From Streptomyces sp. SCSIO 30461 (GTDB lineage: Bacteria > Actinomycetota > Actinomycetes > Streptomycetales > Streptomycetaceae): a DNA stretch of 64,000 nt. Each line of letters begins with the position of its first letter. Position 1 is the first letter of the stretch. Shown in pieces: positions 8,191-36,581 of the stretch. The DNA lies in contig NZ_CP146101.1 in NCBI RefSeq assembly GCF_037023745.1, forward strand, positions 3,712,001 to 3,776,000. Reading direction: 5' to 3'. The notes under the pieces are model-generated. The model did not search any database, was not told the origin of the DNA, and was given only the letters and a program-made list of their open reading frames with translations. The position numbers and the translations under genes are program-made.

Positions 8191-9915
8191 GTGGGGAAGG
8201 CGGATCTCTCTGCACGCGCCGTTCTCCGGCGCGCGATCGGCGGACAACGCCGCGATGTCCTGCTCGGTGCCGCTCTCGGAGCGTGTCACCAGGGCGGCGA
8301 GGCCCTCGTTCCCGTCCTGATCGGTCTCGCCATCGAACAGGGCGTCTTGGCGGGCGATCCCGCGGGCATGCTGTTCTGGCTGGGTGCGCTCGGTGTGGTG
8401 TACATCGGGCTGTCCTTCGGCTTCCGCTGCGGCGCCCACGCCGGCGAGCGCGCCGCAGTGACCGCCGCCCACCTGCTCAGGATCGAGCTGGTCGGCCGGG
8501 TCCTCGCCTCCGAAGGCGGTGCCGACGACGGCCGGTTGCCCGGTGAGCTGGCGAACATCGCGACCGAGGACGCCAGGCGCGTCGGCGCGGCCACCATGGC
8601 GCTCATCGTCGGGACCGGGGCCGTCGTGGGCCTCGCGGTCGGCGCCGTGGCGCTGCTGAGGGTATCGCTCGCCCTGGGCCTGCTCGTCCTGCTCGGTGCC
8701 CCCTTGCTGCTGTGGGCAGGTCATCTGCTGAGCAAACCGCTGGAGCGACGCAGCGAGACCGAGCAGGAACGCGCGGCCCGGGCGTCGGGAGTCGCGGCCG
8801 ACCTCGTGGCCGGACTCCGGGTCCTCAAGGGCATCGGAGCCGAACCCGCCGCCGTGGCGCGCTATCGGGGCATCAGCCGGGAATCCCTGTCCGCCACCCT
8901 GCGCGCGGCGCGCGCCGACGCCTGGCAGCACGGGGTCGTGGCCGGTCTCACCGGGGTGTTCATCGCCGTGGTGGCCCTGGTCGGCGGGCGCCTGGCTGCA
9001 CGCGGCGACATCGGGCCGGGTGAACTCGTCACCTGCGTCGCGCTCGCCCTCTACCTCATCGGCCCGCTCTCCGAGTTCCCCTGGGTCAACGCCGAGCTGG
9101 CACAGGGCCGTGCGTCGGCTGCCCGTATTGCCGGGGTGCTGTCCGCAGAGCACGCCGTCCCCAGGAACGAATCATGCGTTTCGGAAGCCACCGCCCGGCG
9201 CGCCGAGGGCCGACTGCGGCTGCGCCGCCTCCGGTACGGGCCCCTGAGGGCCGTGGACATCGAGATCGGGCCCGGGGAGACCGTGGGTGTGGTGACCACT
9301 GACGCCGCCGCGGCGACGGCGCTGCTGCACTGTCTGGGCCGTCGCGCCGATCCGGACACCGGGGCCGTCGAACTCGACGGGCGGGCGCTGAGCGCCCTGG
9401 ACCTCGCCGATGTGCGCCGGGCGATCCTGGTCGCCGAGCACGACGCCGAGCTGTTCGAGGGGACCCTGCTCGACAACGTCACCGTCGCCGCCACCACCCC
9501 GGATACGGGCCGCGCGGGACCGGACGCGGCAGCCGCGATCCTCGCCTCCGGCGCGGACGAGGTAGTACGCACCCTGCCCGAAGGCGCCGACACCGCGGTC
9601 GGCGCCCGCGGGCGGTCGCTCTCCGGCGGTCAGCGCCAACGGGTCGCACTGGCCAGGGCACTGGCTGCGGACGCACCCGTACTCATCCTGCATGAACCCA
9701 CCACGGCCGTCGACGCCGTCACCGAGGTGCGGATCGCCGCCGGAATCAAGGACATCCGCAAGGGCCGAACCACCCTGCTCGTCACCAGCAGCCCCGCGCT
9801 GCTCGCCGTGACCGACCGGGTCGTGCTCCTCCACGAGGGGCGGGTCCACGCCGTCGGCGAGCACGCGGTCCTGGCCCAGGAGCACACCGGCTACCGCGCG
9901 GCGGTGTTCACATGA
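8191..9915 (+). CDS. ABC exporter half-transporter 1 (TMD-NBD), degenerate ATP site
   Basis: This protein has ~574 residues. An N-terminal six-helix ABC-exporter membrane domain (~20-300) is followed by an ATP-binding domain (~330-560). The signature LSGGQRQRVALARAL is intact. The Walker A region reads GVVTTDAAAATAL with no GKS/T lysine, Walker B reads VLILHEPTTAVD (His for Asp), and the switch His is lost (LLVTSSPAL). It should therefore work only with a partner, which is the next gene, overlapping by 4 bases (ATGA). Siderophore loci often carry such pairs for export or for handling ferri-siderophore. GTG 8191 has GGAGGG four bases upstream; GTG 8161 is an in-frame alternative with a poor site. 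Confidence 0.88.
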   Translation: MGKADLSARAVLRRAIGGQRRDVLLGAALGACHQGGEALVPVLIGLAIEQGVLAGDPAGMLFWLGALGVVYIGLSFGFRCGAHAGERAAVTAAHLLRIELVGRVLASEGGADDGRLPGELANIATEDARRVGAATMALIVGTGAVVGLAVGAVALLRVSLALGLLVLLGAPLLLWAGHLLSKPLERRSETEQERAARASGVAADLVAGLRVLKGIGAEPAAVARYRGISRESLSATLRAARADAWQHGVVAGLTGVFIAVVALVGGRLAARGDIGPGELVTCVALALYLIGPLSEFPWVNAELAQGRASAARIAGVLSAEHAVPRNESCVSEATARRAEGRLRLRRLRYGPLRAVDIEIGPGETVGVVTTDAAAATALLHCLGRRADPDTGAVELDGRALSALDLADVRRAILVAEHDAELFEGTLLDNVTVAATTPDTGRAGPDAAAAILASGADEVVRTLPEGADTAVGARGRSLSGGQRQRVALARALAADAPVLILHEPTTAVDAVTEVRIAAGIKDIRKGRTTLLVTSSPALLAVTDRVVLLHEGRVHAVGEHAVLAQEHTGYRAAVFT

Positions 9916-11720
9916 CCATTCCCACGGGCGCATCACACGGCGCCTCCCACCACCTGCTGCCCGTCGCCTCACCCGCCAGGACCCGGGCTGCGGTCGCGCA
10001 ACTGCTACGCCCGCAAAGGCGCCTGAGCATCACCGCCCTCGTCGTCATGATCGCGGCGACCGCGGTGGGCCTGCTCGTGCAGCCGCTGCTCGGCCGGATC
10101 GTCGATCTGGCCGTCGACCGCGAATCCGCCACCCCCGTCGCCCACGCCGTCACCACGACGGCCGCGCTCCTCGCCGCCGTCGCCGTGGTCCAGGGCGCCA
10201 CCACCGGTCTCGGCCTCTCCCTGGTGTCCCGACTGGGGGAGACGACACTGGCCCGGCTGCGCGAGCGGTTCGTGGAAGAGGCACTCGGACTGCCGCTCGA
10301 CCGCGTGGAGAAGGCCGGGGCGGGCGATCTGACCGCCCGTGTCACCGCCGATGTGTCCCTGATAGCCGAGGCAGTCCGAAACGCCCTGCCCGAACTGGTC
10401 CGTTCGCTGCTCGCCATCGTGCTCACCCTCGGGGCGCTCGCCGTGCTCGACTGGCGATTCCTGCTCGCCGCCCTCGTCGCCGTCCCCGTACAGGTGCACA
10501 CCGCACGCTGGTACGTGGCACGGGCCGTCCCTCTCTATGCCCGGCAGCGGGTGGCGGGCAGCGCCCAGCAGCAGCAGCTGCTCGACACCGTCAGCGCGAA
10601 CTCCACCGTGCGCGCCTACCGGCTGGAGCGGGACCACACCCGGCTCGTCGCCGAGCGGTCGTCGGCCGTGCTGCGGCTGACGATGCGCGGGGTCCGGCTG
10701 GTACTGGGCTTCTACAGCAGATTGCACATCGCGGAGTACCTCGGGCTCGCCGCCGTGCTGATCACCGGCTACTGGCTGGTGCGCCAGAGCGCCGCCACGA
10801 TCGGCACCGCGACGGCCGCCGCACTCTACTTCCACAGTCTCTTCACCCCGGTCAACTCCGCTCTCGTCCTGCTGGACGACGCCCAGTCGGCCACCGCGAG
10901 TCTCGCCCGGCTCGTCGGTGTCACCGACCGGACCGGGCAGGCGCCGTCCGCCCCGGCGCCGTCCGCCCCGGTCGCCGGAGTCGGCGTCACCATCCGCGGG
11001 TTGAGCCACGCCTACCGGCCCGGCCATCCCGTCCTGCACGACATCGAGCTGACGATCGGCCAAGGCGAGCGGGTCGCACTGGTCGGAGCCAGCGGAGCCG
11101 GCAAGACCACCCTCGCCCGGCTGGTCGCCGGGATCCAGCCGCCCACCACGGGAGCGGTCCTCGTGGGCGGAGCGCCCCCGGCCGGTCTCGGCTCAGCGGT
11201 CGCGGGCCGCGCAATCGCCCTGATCACCCAGGAGACCCATGTCTTCGCCGGCCCGCTCGCGGACGACCTGCGTCTGGCCAAACCCGAAGCCACCGACGAG
11301 GAACTACGCGCCGCGCTCGACCGGGTCGACGCGCTCGGCTGGGCCGAGGCACTGCCCGACGGCCTCGCCACCGTGGTCGGTGACGCCGGACACCGGCTCA
11401 GCGGCGCACAGCGGCAGGCTCTCGCGCTGGCCCGACTCGTCCTCACCGACCCGCCTCTCGTGATACTCGACGAGGCCACCGCCGAGGCGGGCAGCGCCGG
11501 TGCGCGCGCCCTGGAGAAGGCGGTCGCCCGGGCCGTCGACGGCCGGACCGCGCTGATCGTCGCCCACCGTCTCAGCCAGGCCGCGGCTGCCGACCGCATC
11601 GTGGTCATGGACCGGGGACGCGTTGTCGAGACCGGTACCCATGACACCCTGCGCATCGCCCACGGGCCGTACGCGGCGCTCTGGAAGGCCTGGTCGGACA
11701 GCCGCGAGCCCGCGCCCTAG
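9912..11720 (+). CDS. ABC exporter half-transporter 2 (TMD-NBD), catalytic partner
   Basis: This 602-residue protein has six membrane helices (~30-310) and an ATPase domain (~355-590). Walker A (GASGAGKTT), Walker B (LVILDEAT) and the switch His (VAHRLS) are intact. The signature is weakened to LSGAQRQALALARL. Paired with the upstream protein, its good Walker site faces that protein's good LSGGQ. The dimer thus has one working and one dead ATP site, as in TM287/288-type exporters. It starts at the ATG overlapping the previous stop. Its operon position before the siderophore-binding lipoprotein suggests siderophore efflux, or IrtAB-like import; direction cannot be told from sequence. Confidence 0.9.
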   Translation: MTIPTGASHGASHHLLPVASPARTRAAVAQLLRPQRRLSITALVVMIAATAVGLLVQPLLGRIVDLAVDRESATPVAHAVTTTAALLAAVAVVQGATTGLGLSLVSRLGETTLARLRERFVEEALGLPLDRVEKAGAGDLTARVTADVSLIAEAVRNALPELVRSLLAIVLTLGALAVLDWRFLLAALVAVPVQVHTARWYVARAVPLYARQRVAGSAQQQQLLDTVSANSTVRAYRLERDHTRLVAERSSAVLRLTMRGVRLVLGFYSRLHIAEYLGLAAVLITGYWLVRQSAATIGTATAAALYFHSLFTPVNSALVLLDDAQSATASLARLVGVTDRTGQAPSAPAPSAPVAGVGVTIRGLSHAYRPGHPVLHDIELTIGQGERVALVGASGAGKTTLARLVAGIQPPTTGAVLVGGAPPAGLGSAVAGRAIALITQETHVFAGPLADDLRLAKPEATDEELRAALDRVDALGWAEALPDGLATVVGDAGHRLSGAQRQALALARLVLTDPPLVILDEATAEAGSAGARALEKAVARAVDGRTALIVAHRLSQAAAADRIVVMDRGRVVETGTHDTLRIAHGPYAALWKAWSDSREPAP

Positions 11721-11781
11721 ACGTTCCCGGACCCCCGCATCACGCGCTCCACCGGAGCCCGACACGGAGGAACCATCGCCC

Positions 11782-12852
11782 ATGCCCCGTATCCGCAATG
11801 CTCCACGGCTCGTCGCCGTGCTCGTCTCCGCAGCTCTGCTGTTCACCGCCACCGCGTGCGGTGGCGGCTCGGACTCCGGCACGCCCGGTCCCACCGGATC
11901 GGGTTCCCGGGCAGCGGCCTCGGGATCATCCGCGTTCCCCGTCACCATCAGGCACAAGCACGGCAGCACCACCATCACTTCCGAACCGAAGCGGATCGTC
12001 ACCGTCGGCCTCACCGACCAGGACGCGGTGCTCGCCCTGGGGAAGGTGCCGGTCGGTACCACCGAGTGGCTCGGCGGCTACAAGGGCGCCATCGGGCCCT
12101 GGGCGCAGGACGAACTGGCAGGTGGTGACATCCCCGAGGTGCTCACGGACACCGGGACGGGACCCCAGGTGGAGAGAATCGCCGCGCTCAAGCCGGATCT
12201 CATCCTCGCCGTGTACGGCGGACTGACGAGGGAGCAGTACGCGTCGCTGTCCGCCTTCGCCCCCGTGGTCGCCCAGCCGAAGGAGTACAACGACTACGGG
12301 ATTCCCTGGCAGGAGCAGACGAAGGCCATCGGCCGCGCGATCGGCAGGGAAGCGGAGGCGGTGAAGGCCGTCGAGTCCACCGAGAGCGGGATCGCGGCGG
12401 CGGCCCAGGAGAACCCCGGACTAGAGAACGCGTCCGCGGTGATGGCGACACCGTACGAGGGCATGTTCGTGTTCGGCACCCAGGACTCGCGGTCGCGCAT
12501 CCTCACCGGGCTCGGCCTCACCCTGCCCACCGGTCTCGACAAGGCGATCGGCGACCGGTTCGGCGCGAACATCAGCAAGGAGCGCACCGACCTGCTCGAC
12601 CAGGACGCGATCGTGTGGATCGTCGGTGACCCGGCCAAGGACACGGCGAAACTGCACGCGGACCCCTCGTACAAGAACCTGAAAGTGGTGAAGGAGGGCC
12701 GGGAGGTCTTCATCGACGAGACCAGCGACTACGGAAACGCCACGTCGTTCGTCTCGGTGCTCAGTCTGCCCTATGTGATCGAGCGACTCGCCCCGCAGCT
12801 CTCGGCGGCCGTCGACGGGAAGCCGGGCACCCCGGTGCGACCGGCACCTTGA
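11782..12852 (+). CDS. Iron-siderophore-binding lipoprotein of an ABC importer
   Basis: This 356-residue protein has a lipoprotein signal peptide (RLVAVLVSAALLFTATAC, Cys near residue 27) and a Ser/Gly/Pro linker. A type III periplasmic-binding fold follows (FecB/FepB-like; EPKRIVTVGLTDQDAVLALGKVPVGT, ...VERIAALKPDLILAVYGG, ...EVFIDE). It captures ferri-siderophore outside the membrane and passes it to FecCD permeases, presumably those at 32.4-34.6 kb. The ATG at 11782 has GGAGG about 12 bases upstream. It is the last gene of the exporter operon and ends before a strong terminator facing the MbtH gene. Confidence 0.9.
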   Translation: MPRIRNAPRLVAVLVSAALLFTATACGGGSDSGTPGPTGSGSRAAASGSSAFPVTIRHKHGSTTITSEPKRIVTVGLTDQDAVLALGKVPVGTTEWLGGYKGAIGPWAQDELAGGDIPEVLTDTGTGPQVERIAALKPDLILAVYGGLTREQYASLSAFAPVVAQPKEYNDYGIPWQEQTKAIGRAIGREAEAVKAVESTESGIAAAAQENPGLENASAVMATPYEGMFVFGTQDSRSRILTGLGLTLPTGLDKAIGDRFGANISKERTDLLDQDAIVWIVGDPAKDTAKLHADPSYKNLKVVKEGREVFIDETSDYGNATSFVSVLSLPYVIERLAPQLSAAVDGKPGTPVRPAP

Positions 12853-12875
12853 CGGTCTGACGCCACCGGGGAACA

Positions 12876-12913
12876 GGTGCCGGCCGGGACGCGGGAGCGT
12901 CCCGGCCGGCACC
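12876..12913. terminator. Bidirectional terminator between converging operons
   Basis: A perfect 16-bp stem (GGTGCCGGCCGGGACG at 12876-12891 with 12898-12913) closes a 6-base loop. It lies between the stop of the binding-protein gene and the stop of the MbtH gene, so it can end both converging transcripts. Confidence 0.85.
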
Positions 12914-12933
12914 GCCGTGATCCGGTGCGGTGG

Positions 12934-13139
12934 TCAGCCGTCCATTGCCTCAGCCAGGCTCCGCGGCCGCATATCGGTCCAATGTGCTTCCACGTAGTCC
13001 AGGCACGCCTGCCGCGCGGCAGGCCCGTGGACGCTCCGCCAGCCGGCGGGTACGTCCACGAAATCCGGCCACAGGCTGTGCTGGTTCTCGTCGTTGACGA
13101 GCACCAGGTAGACGCCGTCAGGATCCTCGAACGGGTTGG

Positions 13140-13143
<4 letters not shown>
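12934..13143 (-). CDS. MbtH-like NRPS accessory protein
   Basis: This 69-residue protein has the family signature: [24 protein letters not shown] at the N terminus, then [31 protein letters not shown]. The three conserved Trp are present. MbtH-like proteins bind adenylation domains and are often needed for their folding and activity. Its ATG overlaps the NRPS stop (ATGA at 13140-13143), so the two are translationally coupled. Its obvious client is that NRPS. Confidence 0.96.
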
Positions 13144-32219
<19,076 letters not shown>

Positions 32220-32280
32220 GTAGCCGTCCCTCCCCGAACAGGTCGAGTCCCGGCGCGTGGCCGGGGGATCGGCGACATAC

Positions 32281-32299
32281 TAAGGTAAGGGTTACCTAA
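32281..32299. promoter_or_regulatory. Iron box 3, divergent NRPS/importer promoter region
   Basis: TAAGGTAAGGGTTACCTAA is an odd-centred 19-bp palindrome in the 215-base divergent gap. It sits 62 bases before the NRPS start on one side and 136 bases before the permease start on the other. One site probably represses both directions. Confidence 0.88.
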
Positions 32300-32434
32300 T
32301 TCACAGAGGGTCGGTGGCTTCCCCGGAGAGGGGAGTTCCGGCCACACTCGTCCTGTATCGGACTGGAGGCCTGTCATCGGGATCGAGCGCCTCGGGATCC
32401 TGACGAAAAGCCCACGGCAGAGCGGAGGTTGCGG

Positions 32435-33487
32435 ATGCCCGGCACGTCGACTCCCGCCCGCACGGCGAAAGGAGGTCGGGCCGCACTGCTGCTCCCGCTC
32501 ACCAGCGCGCTGCTGCTCACGCTGTGCGCCCTGTCCATGGCGTACGGAGCGCTCGATGTCCCGCTCGACCAGGTCTGGCACACCCTCGCCGGCAACCCGC
32601 CCAACTCCCGGGTGAACGACGTGATCTGGTCCGTACGACTCCCGCGCACCGTACTCGGCCTCGCGGCGGGGGCCGCCCTCGGCCTGTCCGGTGCGCTGAT
32701 GCAGGCACTCACCCGCAACCCGCTCGCGGACCCCGGCATCCTCGGGGTGAGCGCCGGTGCCGCCTTCGCCGTCGTGCTCTCCGTCGGGGTCCTGGGCCTC
32801 GGCTCGGTCTACGGGTACATCTGGTTCGCCTTCGCCGGAGCCCTGGCCGCGAGTGTCCTGGTCCATCTGCTGGGCGGACTGGGGCGCTCGGGCACCACCC
32901 CGGTCAAACTCGCCCTCGCCGGTGTCGCCGTGACGTCCCTGCTGTTCTCCCTCACCAGCGCCGTCGCGCTCACCGACCCCGACGCCCTCAACCGCTACCG
33001 CTTCTGGTCCGCGGGCTCACTGGCCGACCAGAACCAGCAGGTGCTGCTGCGAGTGCTGCCGTTCCTGCTGGTCGGTGGCGTACTCGCGATCGCCTGCGCC
33101 CGCGGGCTCAACAGCCTCGCACTCGGCGAGGACGTCGCCAGGTCCCTGGGGCTCGGCGTCGGCTCGGTCCGCGTCCAGGGAGTCGTGGCCGTCACCCTGC
33201 TCACCGGTGGTGCCGTCGCCGTCATCGGCCCCGTGGTCTTCGTCGGCCTGGTCGTCCCACACATCGCCCGCGTCCTCGCGCGGCACACGGGAATCGGCCC
33301 CGACCACCGCCGTCTGCTGCCCCTCTCGGCAGTGCTCGCCCCCAGCCTGCTGCTCGCCGCAGACATCGCTGGACGCCTCATCGCCCGCCCGGAGGAGATC
33401 CAGGCGGGTGTCCTCGTCGCCTTCATCGGAGGGCCGTTCTTCATCGCGATGGTACGCCGCCGCCGACCGGGACCCGCGGAGCTGTGA
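32435..33487 (+). CDS. FecCD-family siderophore permease, subunit 1
   Basis: This 350-residue integral membrane protein has about ten hydrophobic helices and the FecCD signature stretches: RLPRTVLGLAAGAALGLSGALMQALTRNPLADPGILGVSAGAAFAVV, LALAGVAVTSLLFSL, LGVGSVRVQG and GPVVFVGLVVPHIARVLARHTG. It forms half of the channel that moves ferri-siderophore into the cytoplasm. ATG 32435 has GGAGG six bases upstream (32424-32428). It is first in a three-gene importer operon headed by iron box 3; the next permease starts three bases after its stop. Confidence 0.95.
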   Translation: MPGTSTPARTAKGGRAALLLPLTSALLLTLCALSMAYGALDVPLDQVWHTLAGNPPNSRVNDVIWSVRLPRTVLGLAAGAALGLSGALMQALTRNPLADPGILGVSAGAAFAVVLSVGVLGLGSVYGYIWFAFAGALAASVLVHLLGGLGRSGTTPVKLALAGVAVTSLLFSLTSAVALTDPDALNRYRFWSAGSLADQNQQVLLRVLPFLLVGGVLAIACARGLNSLALGEDVARSLGLGVGSVRVQGVVAVTLLTGGAVAVIGPVVFVGLVVPHIARVLARHTGIGPDHRRLLPLSAVLAPSLLLAADIAGRLIARPEEIQAGVLVAFIGGPFFIAMVRRRRPGPAEL

Positions 33488-33490
33488 CCC

Positions 33491-34576
33491 ATGACGACCG
33501 ACATCGCACCAGCCAGGCGGCGCTTCGACCGTGCGCCGGGCCGACTCACGTACCGGCTGTCCGTCGCACCCGTCTCGGGTGTGCTGCGCCCCCGGCTGCT
33601 CATCGTCTGCGTCGCGCTCGGCGCCGCCACGGCCGCGCTGTTCTGGGTCGGCCTCGCCGTCGGGGACACGCCTCTCCCGTTCTCCGACGTACTGCGGGCG
33701 CTGCTGGGCTCCGGAGACCCGGGCACCCAGCTCATCGTGCACGAACTGCGCCTGCCCCGTGTGCTGGCCGGGCTGCTCGTCGGTATCGCCTTCGGCGTCT
33801 CCGGAGCCCTGCTCCAGACCATGACGCTCAATCCGCTGGCGAGCCCCGATCTGATGGGCATCACCCAGGGCGCCGGCACCGCCGTCGTCGCCTGTATCGT
33901 CCTCGGCTGGGATCCCGGCTTCGGGACCCAGGCCCTGGGGCTGCTGGGCGCGCTCACCGCCGCGCTTGTGGTGTACCTGCTGGCCTGGAAGCGCGGCAGT
34001 ACCGGATACCGGATCGTCCTCGTCGGCGTCGGCGTCGCCTGGATCTGCACCAGTGCCACCGACTACCTCCTCGCGCGCGGCAGGCAGTTCGAAGCCCACG
34101 CGGCGCTCGGCTGGCTCGTCGGCAACCTCAACGGCCGTACCTGGCAGCAGATCGGGCCGCTCGCCCTCACGCTGGCCGTGCTGCTCCCCGCGGCGGCACT
34201 GCTCGGACGGCTGATGCGTACGCTCCAACTCGGCGACGATGTCGCCCGGGGCCTCGGCACGCGGGTGCAGACCGTCCGGGTGACCGTGCTGCTGTGCTCC
34301 GTCGGCCTGGTGGCCTTCGGCACGGCCACCGCCGGCCCGGTGGCCTTCGTCGCACTCGCCGCCCCCCAGATCGCCCAGCGCCTGGCGGGGACGGTGCACC
34401 CACCGCCCCTGGCCTCGGGGTTGACCGGCGCCTTCGTCGTACTGCTCTCCGACCTGGCCGCCCGGAAGGTGGTCCCGGGGACGGAGCTGCCGGTCGGGAT
34501 CGTCACCGGTGTGCTCGGCGCACCCGTACTGCTGTGGCTGCTCATCCGTGCCAACCGTGCCGGCTCAGGAGGCTGA
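33491..34576 (+). CDS. FecCD-family siderophore permease, subunit 2
   Basis: This 361-residue membrane protein is paralogous to the preceding permease, with RLPRVLAGLLVGIAFGVSGALLQTMTLNPLASPDLMGITQGAGTAVV, WLVGNLNGRTW (typical of the second, FecD-like subunit) and GPVAFVALAAPQIAQRLAG. It has a longer N-terminal cytoplasmic stretch of ~35 residues before the first helix. With the first permease and the ATPase that follows it makes an ABC importer, probably fed by the binding protein at 11782-12852. Confidence 0.95.
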   Translation: MTTDIAPARRRFDRAPGRLTYRLSVAPVSGVLRPRLLIVCVALGAATAALFWVGLAVGDTPLPFSDVLRALLGSGDPGTQLIVHELRLPRVLAGLLVGIAFGVSGALLQTMTLNPLASPDLMGITQGAGTAVVACIVLGWDPGFGTQALGLLGALTAALVVYLLAWKRGSTGYRIVLVGVGVAWICTSATDYLLARGRQFEAHAALGWLVGNLNGRTWQQIGPLALTLAVLLPAAALLGRLMRTLQLGDDVARGLGTRVQTVRVTVLLCSVGLVAFGTATAGPVAFVALAAPQIAQRLAGTVHPPPLASGLTGAFVVLLSDLAARKVVPGTELPVGIVTGVLGAPVLLWLLIRANRAGSGG

Positions 34577-34580
34577 CAAC

Positions 34581-35519
34581 GTGTCATCGACGTACGAGAG
34601 GCACAGCGGGGCAACGGCGACGCGGACGGCCGAACCGAGTACGCAGACGGGAAGCCCCCGACCGCCCGCGGCGGGACCGGACCTGCGTGCGTCCGGACTG
34701 CGCCTCGCCTACGACGGACGGGTCGTCGTGGACGGCCTCGACGTGGCGATCCCTGCGGGCCGTGTGACGGTGATCGTCGGCGCCAACGCCTGCGGGAAGT
34801 CCACCCTGCTGCGTGCCCTCGCGCGGCTGCTGAAGCCCAGGGCGGGCGCCGTGTACCTCGACGGACGCTCGGTCCACTCCATTCCCACCCGTGTGCTGGC
34901 CCAGCGGCTCGGGATACTGCCCCAGTCACCCGTGGCCCCAGAGGGTCTGACCGTCATCGACCTGGTGGGGCGGGGGCGTTCACCCCACCAGACCTGGTGG
35001 CGGCAGTGGTCGGCTGCCGACGAACAGGCCGTGGGTGAAGCGCTGCGCGCCACGTCGATGACCGCGCTCGCGCACCGCGCGGTGGAGGAACTCTCCGGCG
35101 GGCAGCGCCAGCGCGCCTGGATCGCCATGGCGGTCGCCCAGGGCACGCCGGTGATGCTGCTCGACGAGCCCACCACCTATCTGGACCTCGCCCACCAGAT
35201 CGATGTCCTCGACCTCGTCACCGACCTGAACCGCAACCAGGGCCGGACGGTCGTGATGGTGCTGCACGACCTCAACCACGCCTGCCGCTACGCCGACCAC
35301 ATCATCGCCATGAAGAGCGGGCGCGTCGTGGGGGAGGGTACGCCCGCCGATGTGATCACCGCCTCGACGGTCGAGGAGGTCTTCGGGCTGAGCTGTGTCG
35401 TGGGGGAGGACCCGGTCAGTGGCGCGCCGATGGTGATCCCGGTCGGCCGTCACCACACGCCGCGGACCGCGGACGGCGCACCGGTGGAGGGCGGGGATCA
35501 GGGCCCTGCTGTCAGGTAG
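34581..35519 (+). CDS. FecE-family siderophore ABC importer ATPase
   Basis: This 312-residue ATP-binding protein has Walker A GANACGKSTLLR (~residue 70), Q-loop ILPQSPVAPEGLTV, signature LSGGQRQRAWIAMAVAQ, Walker B VMLLDEPTTYLD and switch His VLHDLNHACRYAD. This is the complete FecE/FhuC set. The STYLD variant of the D-loop is typical of this family. GTG 34581 is preceded by AGGAGG at 34567-34572, inside the end of the permease gene. It powers import through the two FecCD subunits. Its end overlaps the end of the converging formyltransferase gene by 22 bases. Confidence 0.95.
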   Translation: MSSTYERHSGATATRTAEPSTQTGSPRPPAAGPDLRASGLRLAYDGRVVVDGLDVAIPAGRVTVIVGANACGKSTLLRALARLLKPRAGAVYLDGRSVHSIPTRVLAQRLGILPQSPVAPEGLTVIDLVGRGRSPHQTWWRQWSAADEQAVGEALRATSMTALAHRAVEELSGGQRQRAWIAMAVAQGTPVMLLDEPTTYLDLAHQIDVLDLVTDLNRNQGRTVVMVLHDLNHACRYADHIIAMKSGRVVGEGTPADVITASTVEEVFGLSCVVGEDPVSGAPMVIPVGRHHTPRTADGAPVEGGDQGPAVR

Positions 35520-36445
35520 CCCCCCATCGTGCGGAAGTAGTCCGACGCGGCGAGTTCCGTACCGTCCTCGGTCCGCACCCGACCGACCACGAGCCCGGGA
35601 AGGTGCCCCGAACGCGCCTCGGCTCCGGCGACGATGACGACCCCGTCCCCTTCACGGATGAAGACGCGTCCGGGCGTGCCCCCGTAGCGCCCCTTCGATA
35701 CGGTCGCCGAGAGGATCCTGATCCGTTCGCCCCGATGGTGTGTGAAGGCGTTCGGGTATGGGTCGGACTGCGCGCGGACGAGGCGTTCGAGCGCTTCTGC
35801 GGGCCAGCTCCAGTCGATCCGGCTGTCCTCGAGCGAGCGCTTGTGGAAGAAGCTCGACTGCGAGGTGTCCTGCGGCGTCCATACGGCTCGCCCCGACGCG
35901 ATCAGGTCGAGGGCGTCGGTCACGATCGGAGCGATCAGGTCCACCGTGCGGTGGAAGAGGTCCGTCGCGGTGTCGGTGGCTCCGACCGGCACCGAGCGCT
36001 GGAGCAGGATGTCTCCCATGTCGAGCTCGGTGTTCATCCGGTGCGCGGTGACTCCGACCTCCGTCTCACCGTTGATGAGGGCCCAGATCAGCGGTGAGAA
36101 GCCGGCGTACGCGGGCAGCAGCGAGTCGTGGATGTTGAGCGTGCCGTTTGGGGGGAGGCCGAAGATCTCCGGGGGCAGCCAGGTGCGCCAGTTGTTGGCC
36201 ACGATGAGGTCGGGCGCGGCGCGTTCGATCGCCCGCAGGAGTTCTTCGTCGTCCGGCCGGTTGCGCAGCAGCACGGGCACACCGTGTTTTTCGGCGAGAT
36301 CGGCCACCGAGTCGCCCCAGATCCTTTCGTAGGCGTGCTCGCTCCTCGGATGGGTGACCACCAGGACGACTTCGTGCCGGGATTCCAGCAGCGCCTGGAG
36401 CGTCCGGTGCCCCCAGGTCTGATAGCCGAACATGACGACCCGCAT
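35498..36445 (-). CDS. N5-hydroxyornithine N5-formyltransferase (CchA-type)
   Basis: This 315-residue protein is of the methionyl-tRNA formyltransferase-like fold: MRVVMFGYQTWGHRTLQALL at the start, the catalytic NIHDSLLPAYAGFSPL region (~105-120), GVTAHRM, DMGDILLQ, then a C-terminal OB-like domain. In coelichelin-type loci this enzyme transfers formyl from N10-formyl-tetrahydrofolate to N5-hydroxyornithine to complete a hydroxamate. ATG 36445 has GGAGG upstream; a longer frame to 36820 exists but runs through iron box 4 and the divergent promoter. It is transcribed away from the monooxygenase gene, with iron box 4 between them. Confidence 0.92.
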   Translation of the reverse strand: MRVVMFGYQTWGHRTLQALLESRHEVVLVVTHPRSEHAYERIWGDSVADLAEKHGVPVLLRNRPDDEELLRAIERAAPDLIVANNWRTWLPPEIFGLPPNGTLNIHDSLLPAYAGFSPLIWALINGETEVGVTAHRMNTELDMGDILLQRSVPVGATDTATDLFHRTVDLIAPIVTDALDLIASGRAVWTPQDTSQSSFFHKRSLEDSRIDWSWPAEALERLVRAQSDPYPNAFTHHRGERIRILSATVSKGRYGGTPGRVFIREGDGVVIVAGAEARSGHLPGLVVGRVRTEDGTELAASDYFRTMGGYLTAGP

Positions 36446-36466
36446 ATGAGCCCTCCTCAGCCATTG

Positions 36467-36485
36467 AAAGGTAAGGCTTACCTTA
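36467..36485. promoter_or_regulatory. Iron box 4, between formyltransferase and monooxygenase
   Basis: AAAGGTAAGGCTTACCTTA is a palindrome with only its centre and outer bases off consensus. It lies 21 bases before the formyltransferase start and about 96 before the preferred monooxygenase start, well placed to repress both divergent genes. Confidence 0.88.
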
Positions 36486-36581
36486 TCTAACATGGGTCTG
36501 CTCGGGGGAGTCCGTGTCTCCACTCCGGTGGCACCGATGACCCTTTGGGACCGAGACCCCCTTGGGGGAGGCGATGACGCG

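Noticed and set aside
36492..36581. N-terminal extension of the ornithine monooxygenase from ATG 36492
   Set aside because: It begins seven bases after an iron box with no ribosome site, while ATG 36582 has GGGGGAGG upstream and matches family starts.
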